A DNA stretch of 64,000 nucleotides from Hyphomicrobiales bacterium (GCA_021775455.1 JAJFHU010000050.1:1-64000), one strand, 5' to 3'. Positions 1-9,232 are shown, counted from the first letter of the stretch. Program-made: numbers and translations. The notes: a model not told the origin generated them from the letters alone.

Positions 1-218
1 GTGGCAGGGCAAGAAATTGCGATAAGCAATTTTGCAAGCCCGCGAACGGGCGCCCGCCGAAGGCGCGGCGGAAACCAAACAAAGTTCATGACGCTGGGCT
101 TAAAGGCTCGAGTGAATGATTTACCCTGCGTGGCAGGGCAAGGTTTTGAAATCCTTTAAAACCGCCAGTCCGTGAACGCGCGGCGACCCGGAGGGGTCGG
201 CAAGGTAAAACAAAGTGC
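1..218. repeat. Two tandem hairpin-bearing repeat units, possible structured RNA element
   Basis: Two units begin with the same 13 bases, GTGGCAGGGCAAG, at 1 and at 130, and end with a shared AAACAAAGT-containing tail (about 72-87 and 204-218). Between these boxes the primary sequence differs but hairpins recur. Unit 1 has stems at 14-20/26-32, 38-42/47-51 (CGAA loop) and 55-58/62-65. Unit 2 has 142-147/158-163 and 184-189/194-199 (GGAG loop). Stem sequences differ while pairing is kept, which suggests selection on structure. It could be an interspersed mosaic repeat of the kind known in rhizobia or a tandem RNA motif; I do not recognise a named family. More copies may lie left of the window. 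Confidence 0.5.
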
Positions 219-344
219 TTTCCAATTACACCTAACAGCTTATCGGGCGGAATCATGATCACATGTGTTCAAGTTTTACGGAGAAGGCAGGAAACCCGGA
301 TGAACCGCCCCATCTAGTAATCATTACAAGAAGGAGTTGTGATT

Positions 345-710
345 ATGAAAATGCTGATACCTCTCGCCGTAGCAGCGCTGGCTTCCACCACATTGTTTAC
401 AGTGCAATCAGGTGCCTTTCCTGTTTCAGCGACGGCAATTTCGCAAAAAGCACTGGTTTTATCCAGCGGTTATATTCACAAAGCAGGATACCGCGGAAAT
501 CGAAGTTTCCGCGGGAAGAGATACAAACGCGGTCATCATTACCGCAGAGGCTACCGCCATCGCAGGCATGGTTACCGTTACCGTGGATATGGCCGACGCT
601 TGCACAGAAATTTCGGCTACAGATATGGTCGTAGTTACAGGCATCATCGCGGATACTATCCAGGTTATTATTATGGCGGCCACTACGGGGGTTATCGATT
701 CCACCGCTAG
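345..710 (+). CDS. Small exported Arg/Tyr/Gly/His-rich protein
   Basis: A 121-residue protein whose ATG at 345 follows an AAGGAG ribosome binding site at 331-336 with 8 bases between. Residues 1-30 form a typical signal peptide (basic start, Ala/Leu core, SGAFPVSA region). From about residue 45 the mature part is very basic and aromatic, with repeated Arg-Tyr, Gly-Tyr and His-Arg steps and a C-terminal Tyr/Gly-rich tail (YYPGYYYGGHYGG). Low-complexity exported proteins of this kind are common in Hyphomicrobiales and have no assigned reaction. Binding to envelope polymers is plausible but not shown. Other frames here are also open because of the repetitive codons; the signal peptide and binding site favour this one. 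Confidence 0.7.
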   Translation: MKMLIPLAVAALASTTLFTVQSGAFPVSATAISQKALVLSSGYIHKAGYRGNRSFRGKRYKRGHHYRRGYRHRRHGYRYRGYGRRLHRNFGYRYGRSYRHHRGYYPGYYYGGHYGGYRFHR

Positions 711-807
711 AGCCTGTTTTCAACCCGGAAAACTGGTTTAAACCAACCAATGCGCATGACGCTTTATTTCGAACAGATGGATGATAACGGAGAAATTGTA
801 TCGGGCC

Positions 808-3267
808 TTAAGCCGACAATGCAATACCGGGGCGGTTGAGCCATTTCTTCAACTTGTCACCCAAAGCACCGGGCGAAACGGGTTTTGAAAGGTAATCATC
901 CATTCCGGCATCAAAACACGTCTCCATATCACCCTTTAGCGCATGGGCGGTTACGCCAATGATCGGCGTATGGGCACCGGTTGCAACTTCACGTTCGCGA
1001 ATAGCCTTCGTCGCTTCCAGGCCGTTCATAAGCGGCATCGAAACGTCCATGACAATTACGGACGGATTGCATTCTTCATGAAGTTTGACACCTTCTTTGC
1101 CGTTGTTGGCGATCCTGAATTTCATGCCAAGTCCTTCAAGAATCTGTGTGAACACCATCTGATTTACTTCATTATCCTCACATACCAGAATGTCCAGTTG
1201 GCCGGTTTTCGGACTGGGCATTTCAATTGCAACGTCTGCCACCGTGCCGGATTTGCGCAAACTTGATGCAACCGGTTTCGCAACTGCTGCACCATCGCAT
1301 TCAGTCGGCTCACCTTTCGCATGCAGAATTTCCTGCAACATTTCGAAAAGCGCGGAGGATCGCGCCGGTTTCGTCAGAAAACCCTGAATTCCAAGTGACG
1401 AAAAGGTTTCTCCGTCATCCGTGCTCTCCACTGATGTCAACATCAGGACCGGAATGTTCGCCAAATCAGGATCTGCTTTCATGGAACGGACCACGTCACC
1501 GCCATTCATATCCGGCATCTGATAATCAAGAATCATGCAATCAACGGAAAGCCCATGGTTTGACAGTTGCCCGAGCACATTCAGGGCATCCTCACCGCAA
1601 GCGGCGGTGGCACAGTCGAATTTCCAGGATGCGAATTGTTCGGCAAGAATTGAGCGGTTTATCGAATTATCATCGACGACCAGGATTCGCGAACCTTCCA
1701 AGTCGACCGGTGTCGGTTTTTTGATGGCGCCTTGATGTTCCTCAAGGGCGATTTCGAACCAGAAATTTGAACCTTCGCCCGGTTTGCAATCGACGCCGAT
1801 ATTCCCTTCCATCAAATTGATCAGCGATTTGCAGATCGACAATCCCAATCCAGTGCCTTCGTTTTTTCTGGTGGCGGAGCCGTCAATCTGTGAAAACTTT
1901 TCAAACACATGCGTCCGGGAATCTGGATCAATACCAATGCCGGTATCCTGAATGGCCACGCGAATTCCGGATTTGTCGGTGGCGCACATCTCACATGGCG
2001 AAACGTTTACATAGACATGTCCGCGTTCGGTGAACTTCACGGCATTGCTCAAAAGATTCGTAACGATCTGGCGAATTCTGCCGACATCACCAACGAACAT
2101 TCCAGGAAGTTCAGGGTCAATTCGAACAATCAATTCGAGGTTCTTCTCTGCAACCCTGGCCGACACGAGAATTGCCACATCCTCAATCGCTTCGGACAAT
2201 ATAAAGGGTGCCATGCCCAGTTCCATTTGCCCTGCATCAAGCTTGGAGAAATCCAGGATGTCGTTAATGATGGTCAGCAGAGAACTTCCCGACTTCACAA
2301 TCACGTCGGTGAACATACGCTGTTTGGTGTCGAGCTCCGTATTTCCCAAAAGTTCGGCCATGCCCATTACGCCGTTCATTGGTGTTCGGATCTCGTGGCT
2401 CATGTTGGCGAGGAATTCACTCTTCGCTCGATCGGCATTCAATGCCGCGCGGCGGGCGTTGTCGAGCTCGATTTCGCGTTGATAATTTTTGGTAATGTCC
2501 GTGTAAGTCATGACCAGTCCGCCATTTTCACGAGGGAGCACGTCCTCTCGCAGCACACTGCCATTTGCGATGGTTCGGTTAGATGAAGACGAACCATTCT
2601 CCGTAATTTTGGATTTGATCAAGCTTACGATTTCATCAAGTGTGGTTTCATCCCCAAAATCGCCACGCTCAACCAGGAATTGCAAATAATTGGACCACGT
2701 GCGCCCTGCCGCGAAATAATCAGAGGGAACATCAAGCAATTCACCAACCCGGGAATTTGCATGCAGTATCGATTTCTCATCGCAGATGATTAAACCCTGT
2801 GCCATTGCGCCGACGGCTTCATCCATAAGCGTTCGGGCAAACTCAACTTCCATGTTCTTGCGTTCGATTTCCTTGTCCCGCACAGCCGCAACATCCAGAA
2901 TATATCCGACAATGAATTCCGGGGCGCCATCCTTGTCAAAAACGCCTTGGGCATACTCGCAAACATGATGAACTTCTCCAGATTTACTGACTATACGGTA
3001 GTTCGAAATACCGTTGTAGGAGTAGTCTTCCTCCACCCAGCGCTCTTCTTCCTTATTGATACGCTCACGATCATCCGGATGGATGATGCTGCCAAGGGTG
3101 ACGATGCCGGAAGTGAACTCTTTTTCCGTCCAGCCGGTCAGTTCCTCGATGTTTACGGTCGCATCAATGACTGGCCATTCACCGATAATGTGCCGGTACT
3201 TGACGATACAAACCGGTCCATTGGCGAAAACATCAATCCAACTATCGCTATCTGCCACAAAATCCAT
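808..3267 (-). CDS. Hybrid sensor histidine kinase with two PAS and two receiver domains
   Basis: An 819-residue predicted soluble kinase: I see no convincing membrane segment. A PAS-like region covers about residues 10-130 and a second PAS-type region about 150-265. The HisKA dimerisation domain carries the phospho-acceptor His291 in SHEIRTPMNG, followed by a HATPase_c domain (NLLSNAVKFT N-box, DTGIGI and GTGLGL G-boxes). Two receiver domains follow, with acceptor-site motifs MILDYQMPDMNGG and VIVMDVSMPLMNG. There is no terminal Hpt domain, so a phosphorelay would need a separate Hpt protein. The ATG at 3267 has an AAGGG element upstream. No response regulator is adjacent, so the stimulus and output are unknown. 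Confidence 0.9.
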   Translation of the reverse strand: MDFVADSDSWIDVFANGPVCIVKYRHIIGEWPVIDATVNIEELTGWTEKEFTSGIVTLGSIIHPDDRERINKEEERWVEEDYSYNGISNYRIVSKSGEVHHVCEYAQGVFDKDGAPEFIVGYILDVAAVRDKEIERKNMEVEFARTLMDEAVGAMAQGLIICDEKSILHANSRVGELLDVPSDYFAAGRTWSNYLQFLVERGDFGDETTLDEIVSLIKSKITENGSSSSNRTIANGSVLREDVLPRENGGLVMTYTDITKNYQREIELDNARRAALNADRAKSEFLANMSHEIRTPMNGVMGMAELLGNTELDTKQRMFTDVIVKSGSSLLTIINDILDFSKLDAGQMELGMAPFILSEAIEDVAILVSARVAEKNLELIVRIDPELPGMFVGDVGRIRQIVTNLLSNAVKFTERGHVYVNVSPCEMCATDKSGIRVAIQDTGIGIDPDSRTHVFEKFSQIDGSATRKNEGTGLGLSICKSLINLMEGNIGVDCKPGEGSNFWFEIALEEHQGAIKKPTPVDLEGSRILVVDDNSINRSILAEQFASWKFDCATAACGEDALNVLGQLSNHGLSVDCMILDYQMPDMNGGDVVRSMKADPDLANIPVLMLTSVESTDDGETFSSLGIQGFLTKPARSSALFEMLQEILHAKGEPTECDGAAVAKPVASSLRKSGTVADVAIEMPSPKTGQLDILVCEDNEVNQMVFTQILEGLGMKFRIANNGKEGVKLHEECNPSVIVMDVSMPLMNGLEATKAIREREVATGAHTPIIGVTAHALKGDMETCFDAGMDDYLSKPVSPGALGDKLKKWLNRPGIALSA

Positions 3268-3629
3268 ATGGATTTCCCTTCAGTGCTTGGCCCGGGGGTT
3301 GCAAAAAAATTCAATGCATTCTGGTTCAAAATTTTAAAGCCACCGGGTTAGCAACTGGTTAACCATAAACCTGCCGCAAACTGCTTGCGATTACTTTGGT
3401 CAAAATAATTCGACAAGAAACCTCCCGCAAACCAGAGTATCGGGCAGTGATTCAACTTAATTGCCCAGAAATATCCCCACATCAAATTCTGCTGTTACAT
3501 TGTTTTTCAGTGGATCACCCGATTGATGGTCTGTGTAGAATTCACAATGATGGGAAAATGTATGTTTCGAATATTTGCATATAAATTTCAAATTTATATA
3601 GTATACATCTCCATCAAGGGTATTAATTC
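3268..3629. other. AT-rich intergenic region between divergent genes
   Basis: About 360 bases separate the kinase start from the secreted hydrolase. One 62-codon frame exists here but lacks a ribosome binding site and a recognisable product. The only clear structure is the perfect palindrome near the right end, listed separately. Confidence 0.6.
3579..3599. promoter_or_regulatory. Perfect 10-bp palindrome, candidate operator
   Basis: ATATAAATTT at 3579-3588 and its exact reverse complement at 3590-3599 flank a single C, ending 30 bases before the ATG at 3630. There is no T-run making it a terminator and its all-A/T arms suit a protein-binding site better than an RNA hairpin. The binding protein is unknown. 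Confidence 0.4.
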
Positions 3630-4976
3630 ATGATAATTTCAAGATTTTTTGTACTTGTTTCTGCAGTACTAGTTCTTGCTTCGACGCAAGTTTCCTTCAG
3701 TCAAGATACGGTAGAAATTTGGGGAGATGATCCAGCGCACCAAAATTACTGCGGAAAATACAGTGAATCCTGGAATAATCGTAACCCGAATGAATCCATC
3801 AACGACGCATATAATCGACTGGCCCATGGGCAGATCAATGAATTCATTCCCAATGGATTTATCGTAGCAGTAGAAAAAGAAACGCGCAGCAAGATTAACG
3901 CACCCAAGAATTCGCATCGAACTTATCTGGATAAATTTGTCAATACAGCCGATGCCGGATTTATTACAACCGGTGCGCGCAACCGCCTGATGCGAGCCAT
4001 TCTGAATCAATCAAAACCACAGTTTGTGTCCCACGTGTACAAATTCAGCAACGGGGTTGGTACTGCGGCATTCAATCAACACGCCGAAATAATTGCCGGG
4101 ACACGCACAAATCTTGATTACTCCGATGGAATTAATGCGCTCCTGTCCAAACTTCAAACAGGGCTCGCATCAGAGTTGGATACAGGCAATTACTCCCACA
4201 TATTTTTCATGTCGATGGGATGGCACAATGATCAGCGTGTCTCAATTTGCCGCTATAGAATGATCATTGAACAGACTGCCAAACATCTTGGAGAAGATTT
4301 CAATCCACTCGTCATCGGAATGACTTGGCCTTCTTCCTGGTTCTCCGACGCCTCAATTGGAATTATCGAAAAATTCGGACACAAGATCAGCGTGTTCAAC
4401 AAGGCGAATGACTCAGATGAAGTCGGCATCCTGTATGGGAACAAAATATTGAACAGGATTATACCCGCAGCCAACACCAAGAATTTACCGGTAATCGCAA
4501 TTGGTCACAGTTTTGGAACCCGGGTTATCGGGCGTTCGGTATTCAGTCTCCCGCTCCTGAAAGATGCGGTAGACAAGGACGGACCCGAGTTGGCAATTCT
4601 GTTGCAACCTGCACACAGCCTCAACCGGTTTGTTCGAGGTGAAGGTGTTGAGGGTTATCCGTATGTAGGATTTAGCGACATCCAAACCAAGATCATTGCC
4701 ACCACTTCCAGAAAGGACAAAGCAAATTCAGCTGCGGTTCATGCAAAATATCTTGGAGGCTTGTGGGGCCTCAAAAAAGCAGAAAAAGAAACGGAGTATT
4801 TTGAGTTTGTTGAAGAAATGACAAACCCGTCAGATTCAATTGCAAAAATTGAAGATACCCATTTGGTCACCGTCATTGATGCAAGTTTATACATCTTCGA
4901 TCATAATGATGTGATGAGCCCGGAAACGGGAGAATTAATTGCCGGACTTATTCAAAAGTATGCCAGCAACGACTAA
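3630..4976 (+). CDS. Exported protein with alpha/beta-hydrolase nucleophile motif
   Basis: A 448-residue protein with a signal peptide (residues 1 to about 25, cleavage likely near VSFSQ). Around residues 292-296 it has GHSFG, the nucleophile-elbow form of serine alpha/beta hydrolases, preceded by a hydrophobic beta-strand (NLPVIAIGHSFG) and followed by a helix. A C-terminal DTHLVTVID segment may supply the catalytic His. I cannot assign a substrate: lipase, esterase or thioesterase are all possible. The gene ends 23 bases before the convergent methyltransferase gene and appears monocistronic. Its base composition is more AT-rich than the neighbours, which may reflect later acquisition. Confidence 0.6.
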   Translation: MIISRFFVLVSAVLVLASTQVSFSQDTVEIWGDDPAHQNYCGKYSESWNNRNPNESINDAYNRLAHGQINEFIPNGFIVAVEKETRSKINAPKNSHRTYLDKFVNTADAGFITTGARNRLMRAILNQSKPQFVSHVYKFSNGVGTAAFNQHAEIIAGTRTNLDYSDGINALLSKLQTGLASELDTGNYSHIFFMSMGWHNDQRVSICRYRMIIEQTAKHLGEDFNPLVIGMTWPSSWFSDASIGIIEKFGHKISVFNKANDSDEVGILYGNKILNRIIPAANTKNLPVIAIGHSFGTRVIGRSVFSLPLLKDAVDKDGPELAILLQPAHSLNRFVRGEGVEGYPYVGFSDIQTKIIATTSRKDKANSAAVHAKYLGGLWGLKKAEKETEYFEFVEEMTNPSDSIAKIEDTHLVTVIDASLYIFDHNDVMSPETGELIAGLIQKYASND

Positions 4977-4999
4977 TTTCAATTCACGGATCCCCAATT

Positions 5000-6592
5000 T
5001 TAAAAATCGGTTGGGGCGCCGCCTTCCTCCTTGCGTTTGGCAACGAAGGCTTCGAGTTCCTCGCGGATTGCTTCATCCATCGGTGGCGCCTCAAATTCGG
5101 CCAGTATTTGCTTCCAAAGCTTGTTGGCGCGCTCGACCGTTTGAATACTGCCCCTATCCTGCCAGTTTTCGAAGTTCGACCAATCCGAAAGGAACGGGCT
5201 GTAAAACGCGGTCTCGTATCTGTCCTGGGTATGCTGAATACCGAAAAAGTGGCCGCCATGCCCGACTTCGGCAATCGCATCAAGGGCGATTTCGTCCTCA
5301 TCCCACTTGACCGGTTTCATATAGGCAATCATCTGCTGGAGTTGCTCGCAGTCCATGATGAATTTCTCGTAAGAAGCACACAGGCCACCTTCCAACCAGC
5401 CTGCGGCGTGGTAAACCATGTTAACCCGCGAGGTAATCGCCGCAAACAAGGAGTGCGAACTTTCCCACATTGCCTGGCAATCAGGAGCATTCGATACGCA
5501 GGTATTGGAAGCGCGAAGCGGCAACTTGTAAAAACGCGCGAGTTGACCAGTCATTTGCGTGGTGCGCATGTAATCCGGCGTACCAAAGGCAGGCGCGCCG
5601 GTTTTCATGTCCACATTTGAGCTGAAAGTTCCAATTGCGCAGGGACAACCGGGATTAACACACTGGATGAGCACAATGGCGCAGAGTGCTTCGGCAATCG
5701 ACTGGGCGACCGTACCGGCAAGCGTAATCGGCGACATGGCACCGGCGAGGGTAAACGGTGTTACAACGGTTGGCTGTCCCCGCCGTGCCAGCCGCATCAA
5801 ACCATCGAGCATCGGCCAGTCGTGCTTGAGCGGCGATGTGGAGTTGATGTTGGTGTACATGCGCGGGCTGGCGTCAAATTCCTCGTGAGTCAGGCCACCG
5901 GCGATGCGAACCATTTCAATCACGTCTTCTACCCGCTCCGATCCAAGCGAATAGGCATGCGCTACCTTGTCAGTCAGGGTCAGCTTGTCATAGAGGCAAT
6001 CGAGGTGACGGATAGATGGGTGAATGTCCATCGGCTCCACCGGATAACCACCAACCAGATGCAGGCAATTGAAGTACTGGGTGAGCTTCAAAAAATCCTG
6101 AAAGGCCTTGCGATTGCCGATTTTGCGGCCCTCATCCAGGTTTGAGTAGTTGGGCGGTGATGACACATTACCAAATACTATATGCTTGCCGCCAATGGTG
6201 ATTTTGCGATCCGGGTTGCGGGGCGTGAGCGTGAAGGTTTCAGGCGCAAGTGCAATCTTTTCCATCACTAGCGCGCGGTCCATTTTCACCAATGCGCTGT
6301 CCTTCGTTTCATTGGAGATATCGCAACCGGCTTCACGGAGAATTTCAACAGCTTCAAGATTGAGAAATTCTATGCCGATCTCCTCCAAAATCCGCATTGC
6401 GCCATCGTGAATGGCCTCGACGCCTTCTGGTGGCAGCGGTTCAGTTGGCTTGTCGCTGTTGATCGGCACTTGCCAAGGCAATTGTTTGACGGCAGGGCCT
6501 GCGTTGCGCTTGTTACCCGCACGGCCACCTGATCGGCGTCCTCTGTTACGCGTCGGAGTTTCAGTTTCTTCGATTTCTATTTCTGCGCTCAT
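5000..6592 (-). CDS. MttB-family methyltransferase, non-pyrrolysine type
   Basis: A 530-residue protein of the trimethylamine methyltransferase (MttB) family, which demethylates quaternary or tertiary amines and passes the methyl group to a corrinoid protein. Family segments include the N-terminal AIHDGAMRILEEIGIEF, the central ESSHSLFAAITSRVNM region, and HAAGWLEGGLCASYEKFIMD. The first 40 residues are a basic, Gly/Arg-rich extension. The frame has no internal TAG, so the pyrrolysine of true MttB is absent; characterised non-pyrrolysine members such as MtgB act on glycine betaine and related quaternary amines. No corrinoid protein or methylcobamide transferase gene is adjacent, so substrate and partner must be inferred. 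The gene appears monocistronic. Confidence 0.85.
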   Translation of the reverse strand: MSAEIEIEETETPTRNRGRRSGGRAGNKRNAGPAVKQLPWQVPINSDKPTEPLPPEGVEAIHDGAMRILEEIGIEFLNLEAVEILREAGCDISNETKDSALVKMDRALVMEKIALAPETFTLTPRNPDRKITIGGKHIVFGNVSSPPNYSNLDEGRKIGNRKAFQDFLKLTQYFNCLHLVGGYPVEPMDIHPSIRHLDCLYDKLTLTDKVAHAYSLGSERVEDVIEMVRIAGGLTHEEFDASPRMYTNINSTSPLKHDWPMLDGLMRLARRGQPTVVTPFTLAGAMSPITLAGTVAQSIAEALCAIVLIQCVNPGCPCAIGTFSSNVDMKTGAPAFGTPDYMRTTQMTGQLARFYKLPLRASNTCVSNAPDCQAMWESSHSLFAAITSRVNMVYHAAGWLEGGLCASYEKFIMDCEQLQQMIAYMKPVKWDEDEIALDAIAEVGHGGHFFGIQHTQDRYETAFYSPFLSDWSNFENWQDRGSIQTVERANKLWKQILAEFEAPPMDEAIREELEAFVAKRKEEGGAPTDF

Positions 6593-6748
6593 GCCAACAC
6601 CCTGCGACCTGTATGCGGTACAATCCGCATCTTATCCTGCATTTTCGGCCAGAGGAGGAAAGTTGCAATAGAAATTACACGTCATGGTGGCGCTATCAGG
6701 ACATTGGTGCATCGAAAGGATTATAACGCAGAATTTAATGATGGCGAT

Positions 6749-6825
6749 TGGCGATCCCTTCAGGATTCGAACCTGAGACCTACTGCTTAGAAGGCAGTTG
6801 CTCTATCCAGCTGAGCTAAGGGACC
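6749..6825 (-). tRNA. tRNA-Arg (anticodon TCT)
   Basis: On the minus strand the acceptor stem GGTCCCT pairs with AGGGATC, the anticodon arm is ACTGC-CTTCTAA-GCAGT with anticodon TCT (reads AGA), and the T loop is GGTTCGAATCC. Discriminator G is followed by an encoded CCA (6749-6751). Confidence 0.95.
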
Positions 6826-6838
6826 GCAATTGCCCGGG

Positions 6839-7144
6839 TTAGTGTGTCCAGGGCAGATTTCTGTTGCAGCTGAAATTGTCAGCGTAAGCGATTTTGCGCC
6901 GCTTTGCGGTATGGTTGTTTTGCAGCCTGTAGGAAATCCCGTTTTTCTCGGCATAGGCCACTGCTTCCTCCTTCGAGGAAAATGTAATGCGAACTTGTGA
7001 TTTCATGTCCGAAGATGACGTGTAGCCCATCAGCGGTTCAATTCGTCTTGGTTGTTCGGCATCATACTCAAGAATCCAACGGTCAGCCTTACCTTTACCG
7101 GATTGCATGGCGGTTTTCGCTGGGCTGAAAATTCGTGCTGACAT
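6839..7144 (-). CDS. NDUFS4-like NADH dehydrogenase accessory subunit (ETC complex I subunit family)
   Basis: A 101-residue protein beginning MSARIFSPAK, with the family core DRWILEYDAEQPR, GYTSSSDMKSQVRI and F.SKEEAVAYAEKNGISY. It matches the ETC complex I subunit (NDUFS4, 18 kDa) family, an accessory subunit of respiratory complex I found in mitochondria and alphaproteobacteria that sits near the NADH module. The upstream in-frame start at 7198 is a TTG giving an unsupported extension, so I chose the ATG at 7144. It lies between two tRNA genes on the same strand, away from any nuo operon in this window. Confidence 0.85.
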   Translation of the reverse strand: MSARIFSPAKTAMQSGKGKADRWILEYDAEQPRRIEPLMGYTSSSDMKSQVRITFSSKEEAVAYAEKNGISYRLQNNHTAKRRKIAYADNFSCNRNLPWTH

Positions 7145-7228
7145 CGGCTTGTTCCGGTTCTGATTCCATTTTGCATTAGAAAGCCAGAATAATCCCAATC
7201 CGGGCCAATGGACAAGTCCCGTTTTTAA

Positions 7229-7305
<77 letters not shown>

Positions 7306-7410
7306 ATGACCGACTTAACCGGTGGCGGTTTCCCTACACCGGCTTGCCAATTCCTGCAAGTCGGATTCGGTGTCGAATTGGAAGTATTTTTCAAATATTC
7401 AAACTATTGC

Positions 7411-7932
7411 CTAGTTCGAGCTTTCTTTCGGGGCGCTGTCGAAGATCGGATGAAGTACCTTGTGCCCGGCTTCGAGGCCAATCCGGGAAGCGACGCCTGC
7501 ATTGAGTTCCAGTACAAAACGGACCGGTACGCCGGAAAATATGTAATCGCGGGAAAATGGAACCGTGTTTTCTGCAACGCTGACGACCTGTCCATCTTCC
7601 TGAAGGAACACCATGTCCAGTGCCAACGGTGTATTTTCCATCCACATTATAACTTGTTGTGTCACTCCGAAATCGAACAACATACCGTGGGTGGGCAACA
7701 TTTCCTCGCGGAACATCAAGCCCTTTTCCCGCTCTGCGGGCTCATCTGCGATCTCGGCAGTGAATTTGAAACTCCCATTTGCGGTCTCGATGACGACCAA
7801 CTCTACCGGCAAGACGGCATTGGGGTCGGGATCCGGCGAACTTGCAAACAGGTCAGGTCTGATAACCATAACCGCCAGAACCAAAGCGGCGATGGCCACT
7901 GTAATGATTGTTGTATTTGAAATGGATTTCAT
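7411..7932 (-). CDS. DUF192 family protein, membrane-anchored or exported
   Basis: A 173-residue protein starting at the ATG at 7932. An earlier in-frame start would add 19 unsupported residues. Residues 5-25 are a hydrophobic segment serving as signal peptide or anchor. The rest is a DUF192 domain, with the diagnostic EREKGLMFREEM, HGMLFDFG, MWMENTPLALDMVFL and VRFVLELNAG segments. The family is widespread, small and of unknown biochemical function. In alphaproteobacteria it is often found next to a cold-shock protein gene, as here, where the two genes share a strand and are about 54 bases apart. Confidence 0.85.
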   Translation of the reverse strand: MKSISNTTIITVAIAALVLAVMVIRPDLFASSPDPDPNAVLPVELVVIETANGSFKFTAEIADEPAEREKGLMFREEMLPTHGMLFDFGVTQQVIMWMENTPLALDMVFLQEDGQVVSVAENTVPFSRDYIFSGVPVRFVLELNAGVASRIGLEAGHKVLHPIFDSAPKESSN

Positions 7933-7985
7933 ACTGTTCTGAATTTTCCAAGCGCAAGGAATTGCAAGGGCTTTGTAATTCGCCG

Positions 7986-8573
7986 TCAATGGCCGATTGA
8001 GATACCCTGATCTTCATCGGGGAAAATTTCGGCTGCCATCAAGCCTTTTGGTCCACGGCCAAACCGCACCCGCACATATTGTCCCGGTCGAAGTTCGGTC
8101 AATCCGAAGCGCCTCAGCGTTTCCATATGGATAAAGATATCTTCTTCGCCGCGTGTCACAAAACCGTAACCCTTGGTTCGGTTGAACCATTTCACCTGAA
8201 CGCGTTCCAGTTCGCTCTCTGGCTTGACCTCTACGTGAGGACGATTACCTTCGCGCTGGGAAGGATGAGTTGCAGCGGAGTTGTCTATGGACAAAACCCG
8301 GAATGCTTGTAATCCGCGATCCCGCTTAACCACTTCGCAGACGATTCGGGCGCCTTCCAGCGCAGTCTGGAAACCATCCTGTCTCAAACAGGTTACATGA
8401 AGAAGAATATCAGGAAGGTCGTCATCCGGCACGATGAAACCAAATCCTTTGGAAACATCAAACCATTTTATCGCGCCAGCAATCTCGAAGACGCCCGCAG
8501 CTTCGCCTTCATTGGAGAGATCTGCTCCGCCCTCACTCGGAGTAAGTCCTGACCCTGTTTTGGCCCCCGTCAT
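7986..8573 (-). CDS. Cold-shock protein with two CSD domains
   Basis: A 195-residue protein with two cold-shock domains. CSD1 (about residues 30-95) contains [13 protein letters not shown] and DILLHV; CSD2 (about 125-190) contains [13 protein letters not shown] and DIFIHM. These are the RNP1 and RNP2 nucleic-acid-binding motifs. Double-CSD proteins are typical of alphaproteobacteria and act as cytoplasmic RNA or single-strand DNA chaperones in stress and stationary phase. The ATG at 8573 is preceded by GAGGG. A charged linker (about 96-120) joins the domains. Confidence 0.9.
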   Translation of the reverse strand: MTGAKTGSGLTPSEGGADLSNEGEAAGVFEIAGAIKWFDVSKGFGFIVPDDDLPDILLHVTCLRQDGFQTALEGARIVCEVVKRDRGLQAFRVLSIDNSAATHPSQREGNRPHVEVKPESELERVQVKWFNRTKGYGFVTRGEEDIFIHMETLRRFGLTELRPGQYVRVRFGRGPKGLMAAEIFPDEDQGISIGH

Positions 8574-8706
8574 TACGAGCCCTCGCTAGCCGCATCTTTC
8601 ACACACATCACCTAACAGCACCCCTGCCAGTAGTGATTCTCTCACCATGATAGCATCGCGAATGGCAGAAACCGCAATACCTTTGTTAAAAAAAGTGTTG
8701 GAGGCT

Positions 8707-8735
8707 TTGTCATCTGTGGGTAAAGGTGCTGTAAA
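8707..8735 (+). promoter_or_regulatory. Sigma-70-like promoter for gloA
   Basis: TTGTCA at 8707-8712 and TGTAAA at 8730-8735 are separated by 17 bases and lie about 45 bases upstream of the gloA start at 8780. Confidence 0.45.
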
Positions 8736-8779
8736 ATGTCCTTTCCCGACTTATATCTCAATTCAAGCCAGGAATAATC

Positions 8780-9232
8780 ATGAAATATCTTCACACCATG
8801 GTCCGTGTTGCCAATCTTGATGATGCGCTTGATTTTTATTGCAACAAACTGGGACTCGAAGAGATTCGGCGATATGAAAGCGATGCTGGTCGCTTTACAC
8901 TTGTTTTTCTTGCTGCAAAGGACGATAGGGAGCTCCTGGATCGTGATTCTGAAACCGGGCCTGCGCCCTGTCTGGAACTTACCTACAATTGGGATCCTGA
9001 AGAATATACCGGAGGCCGCAATTTTGGCCATTTGGCATACGCAGTGGATGATATTTATGAAACATGTCAGGGGCTTATGGACAACGGTGTTGTTATCAAC
9101 CGCCCTCCCAGGGATGGACGAATGGCCTTCATCCGCTCTCCGGACAAGATATCAATTGAGTTACTGCAAAAAGGCGAAGCACTGCCGATCAAGGAACCAT
9201 GGGCCAGCATGGAAAACATTGGCGAATGGTAG
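8780..9232 (+). CDS. gloA: Lactoylglutathione lyase (glyoxalase I)
   Basis: A 150-residue glyoxalase I, which isomerises the methylglyoxal-glutathione hemithioacetal to S-lactoylglutathione in the cytoplasm. The sequence opens [10 protein letters not shown], carrying the first metal-binding His (H5). The other expected ligands are in CLELTYNW (Glu), NFGHLAYAV (His) and ISIELLQ (Glu). The GloA landmarks FYCNKLGL and [13 protein letters not shown] are also present. Length matches the single-domain bacterial form. A promoter-like sequence lies upstream, and no glyoxalase II gene is adjacent. The metallo-hydrolase at 13.9 kb belongs to a different subfamily. Confidence 0.93.
   Translation: MKYLHTMVRVANLDDALDFYCNKLGLEEIRRYESDAGRFTLVFLAAKDDRELLDRDSETGPAPCLELTYNWDPEEYTGGRNFGHLAYAVDDIYETCQGLMDNGVVINRPPRDGRMAFIRSPDKISIELLQKGEALPIKEPWASMENIGEW

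Noticed and set aside
263-634. Long frames in the other phases over the Arg/Tyr-rich gene
   Set aside because: Repetitive codons keep several frames open; only the 345 frame has a signal peptide and good ribosome binding site.
3396-3584. 62-codon frame upstream of the exported hydrolase
   Set aside because: Lacks a ribosome binding site and overlaps the palindrome; no protein-like pattern.
5000-6592. MttB homologue as a true pyrrolysine-containing trimethylamine methyltransferase
   Set aside because: The full-length frame contains no TAG, so it belongs to the non-pyrrolysine branch.
8642-9031. 129-codon minus-strand frame over gloA
   Set aside because: Shadow of the well-supported gloA gene on the plus strand.
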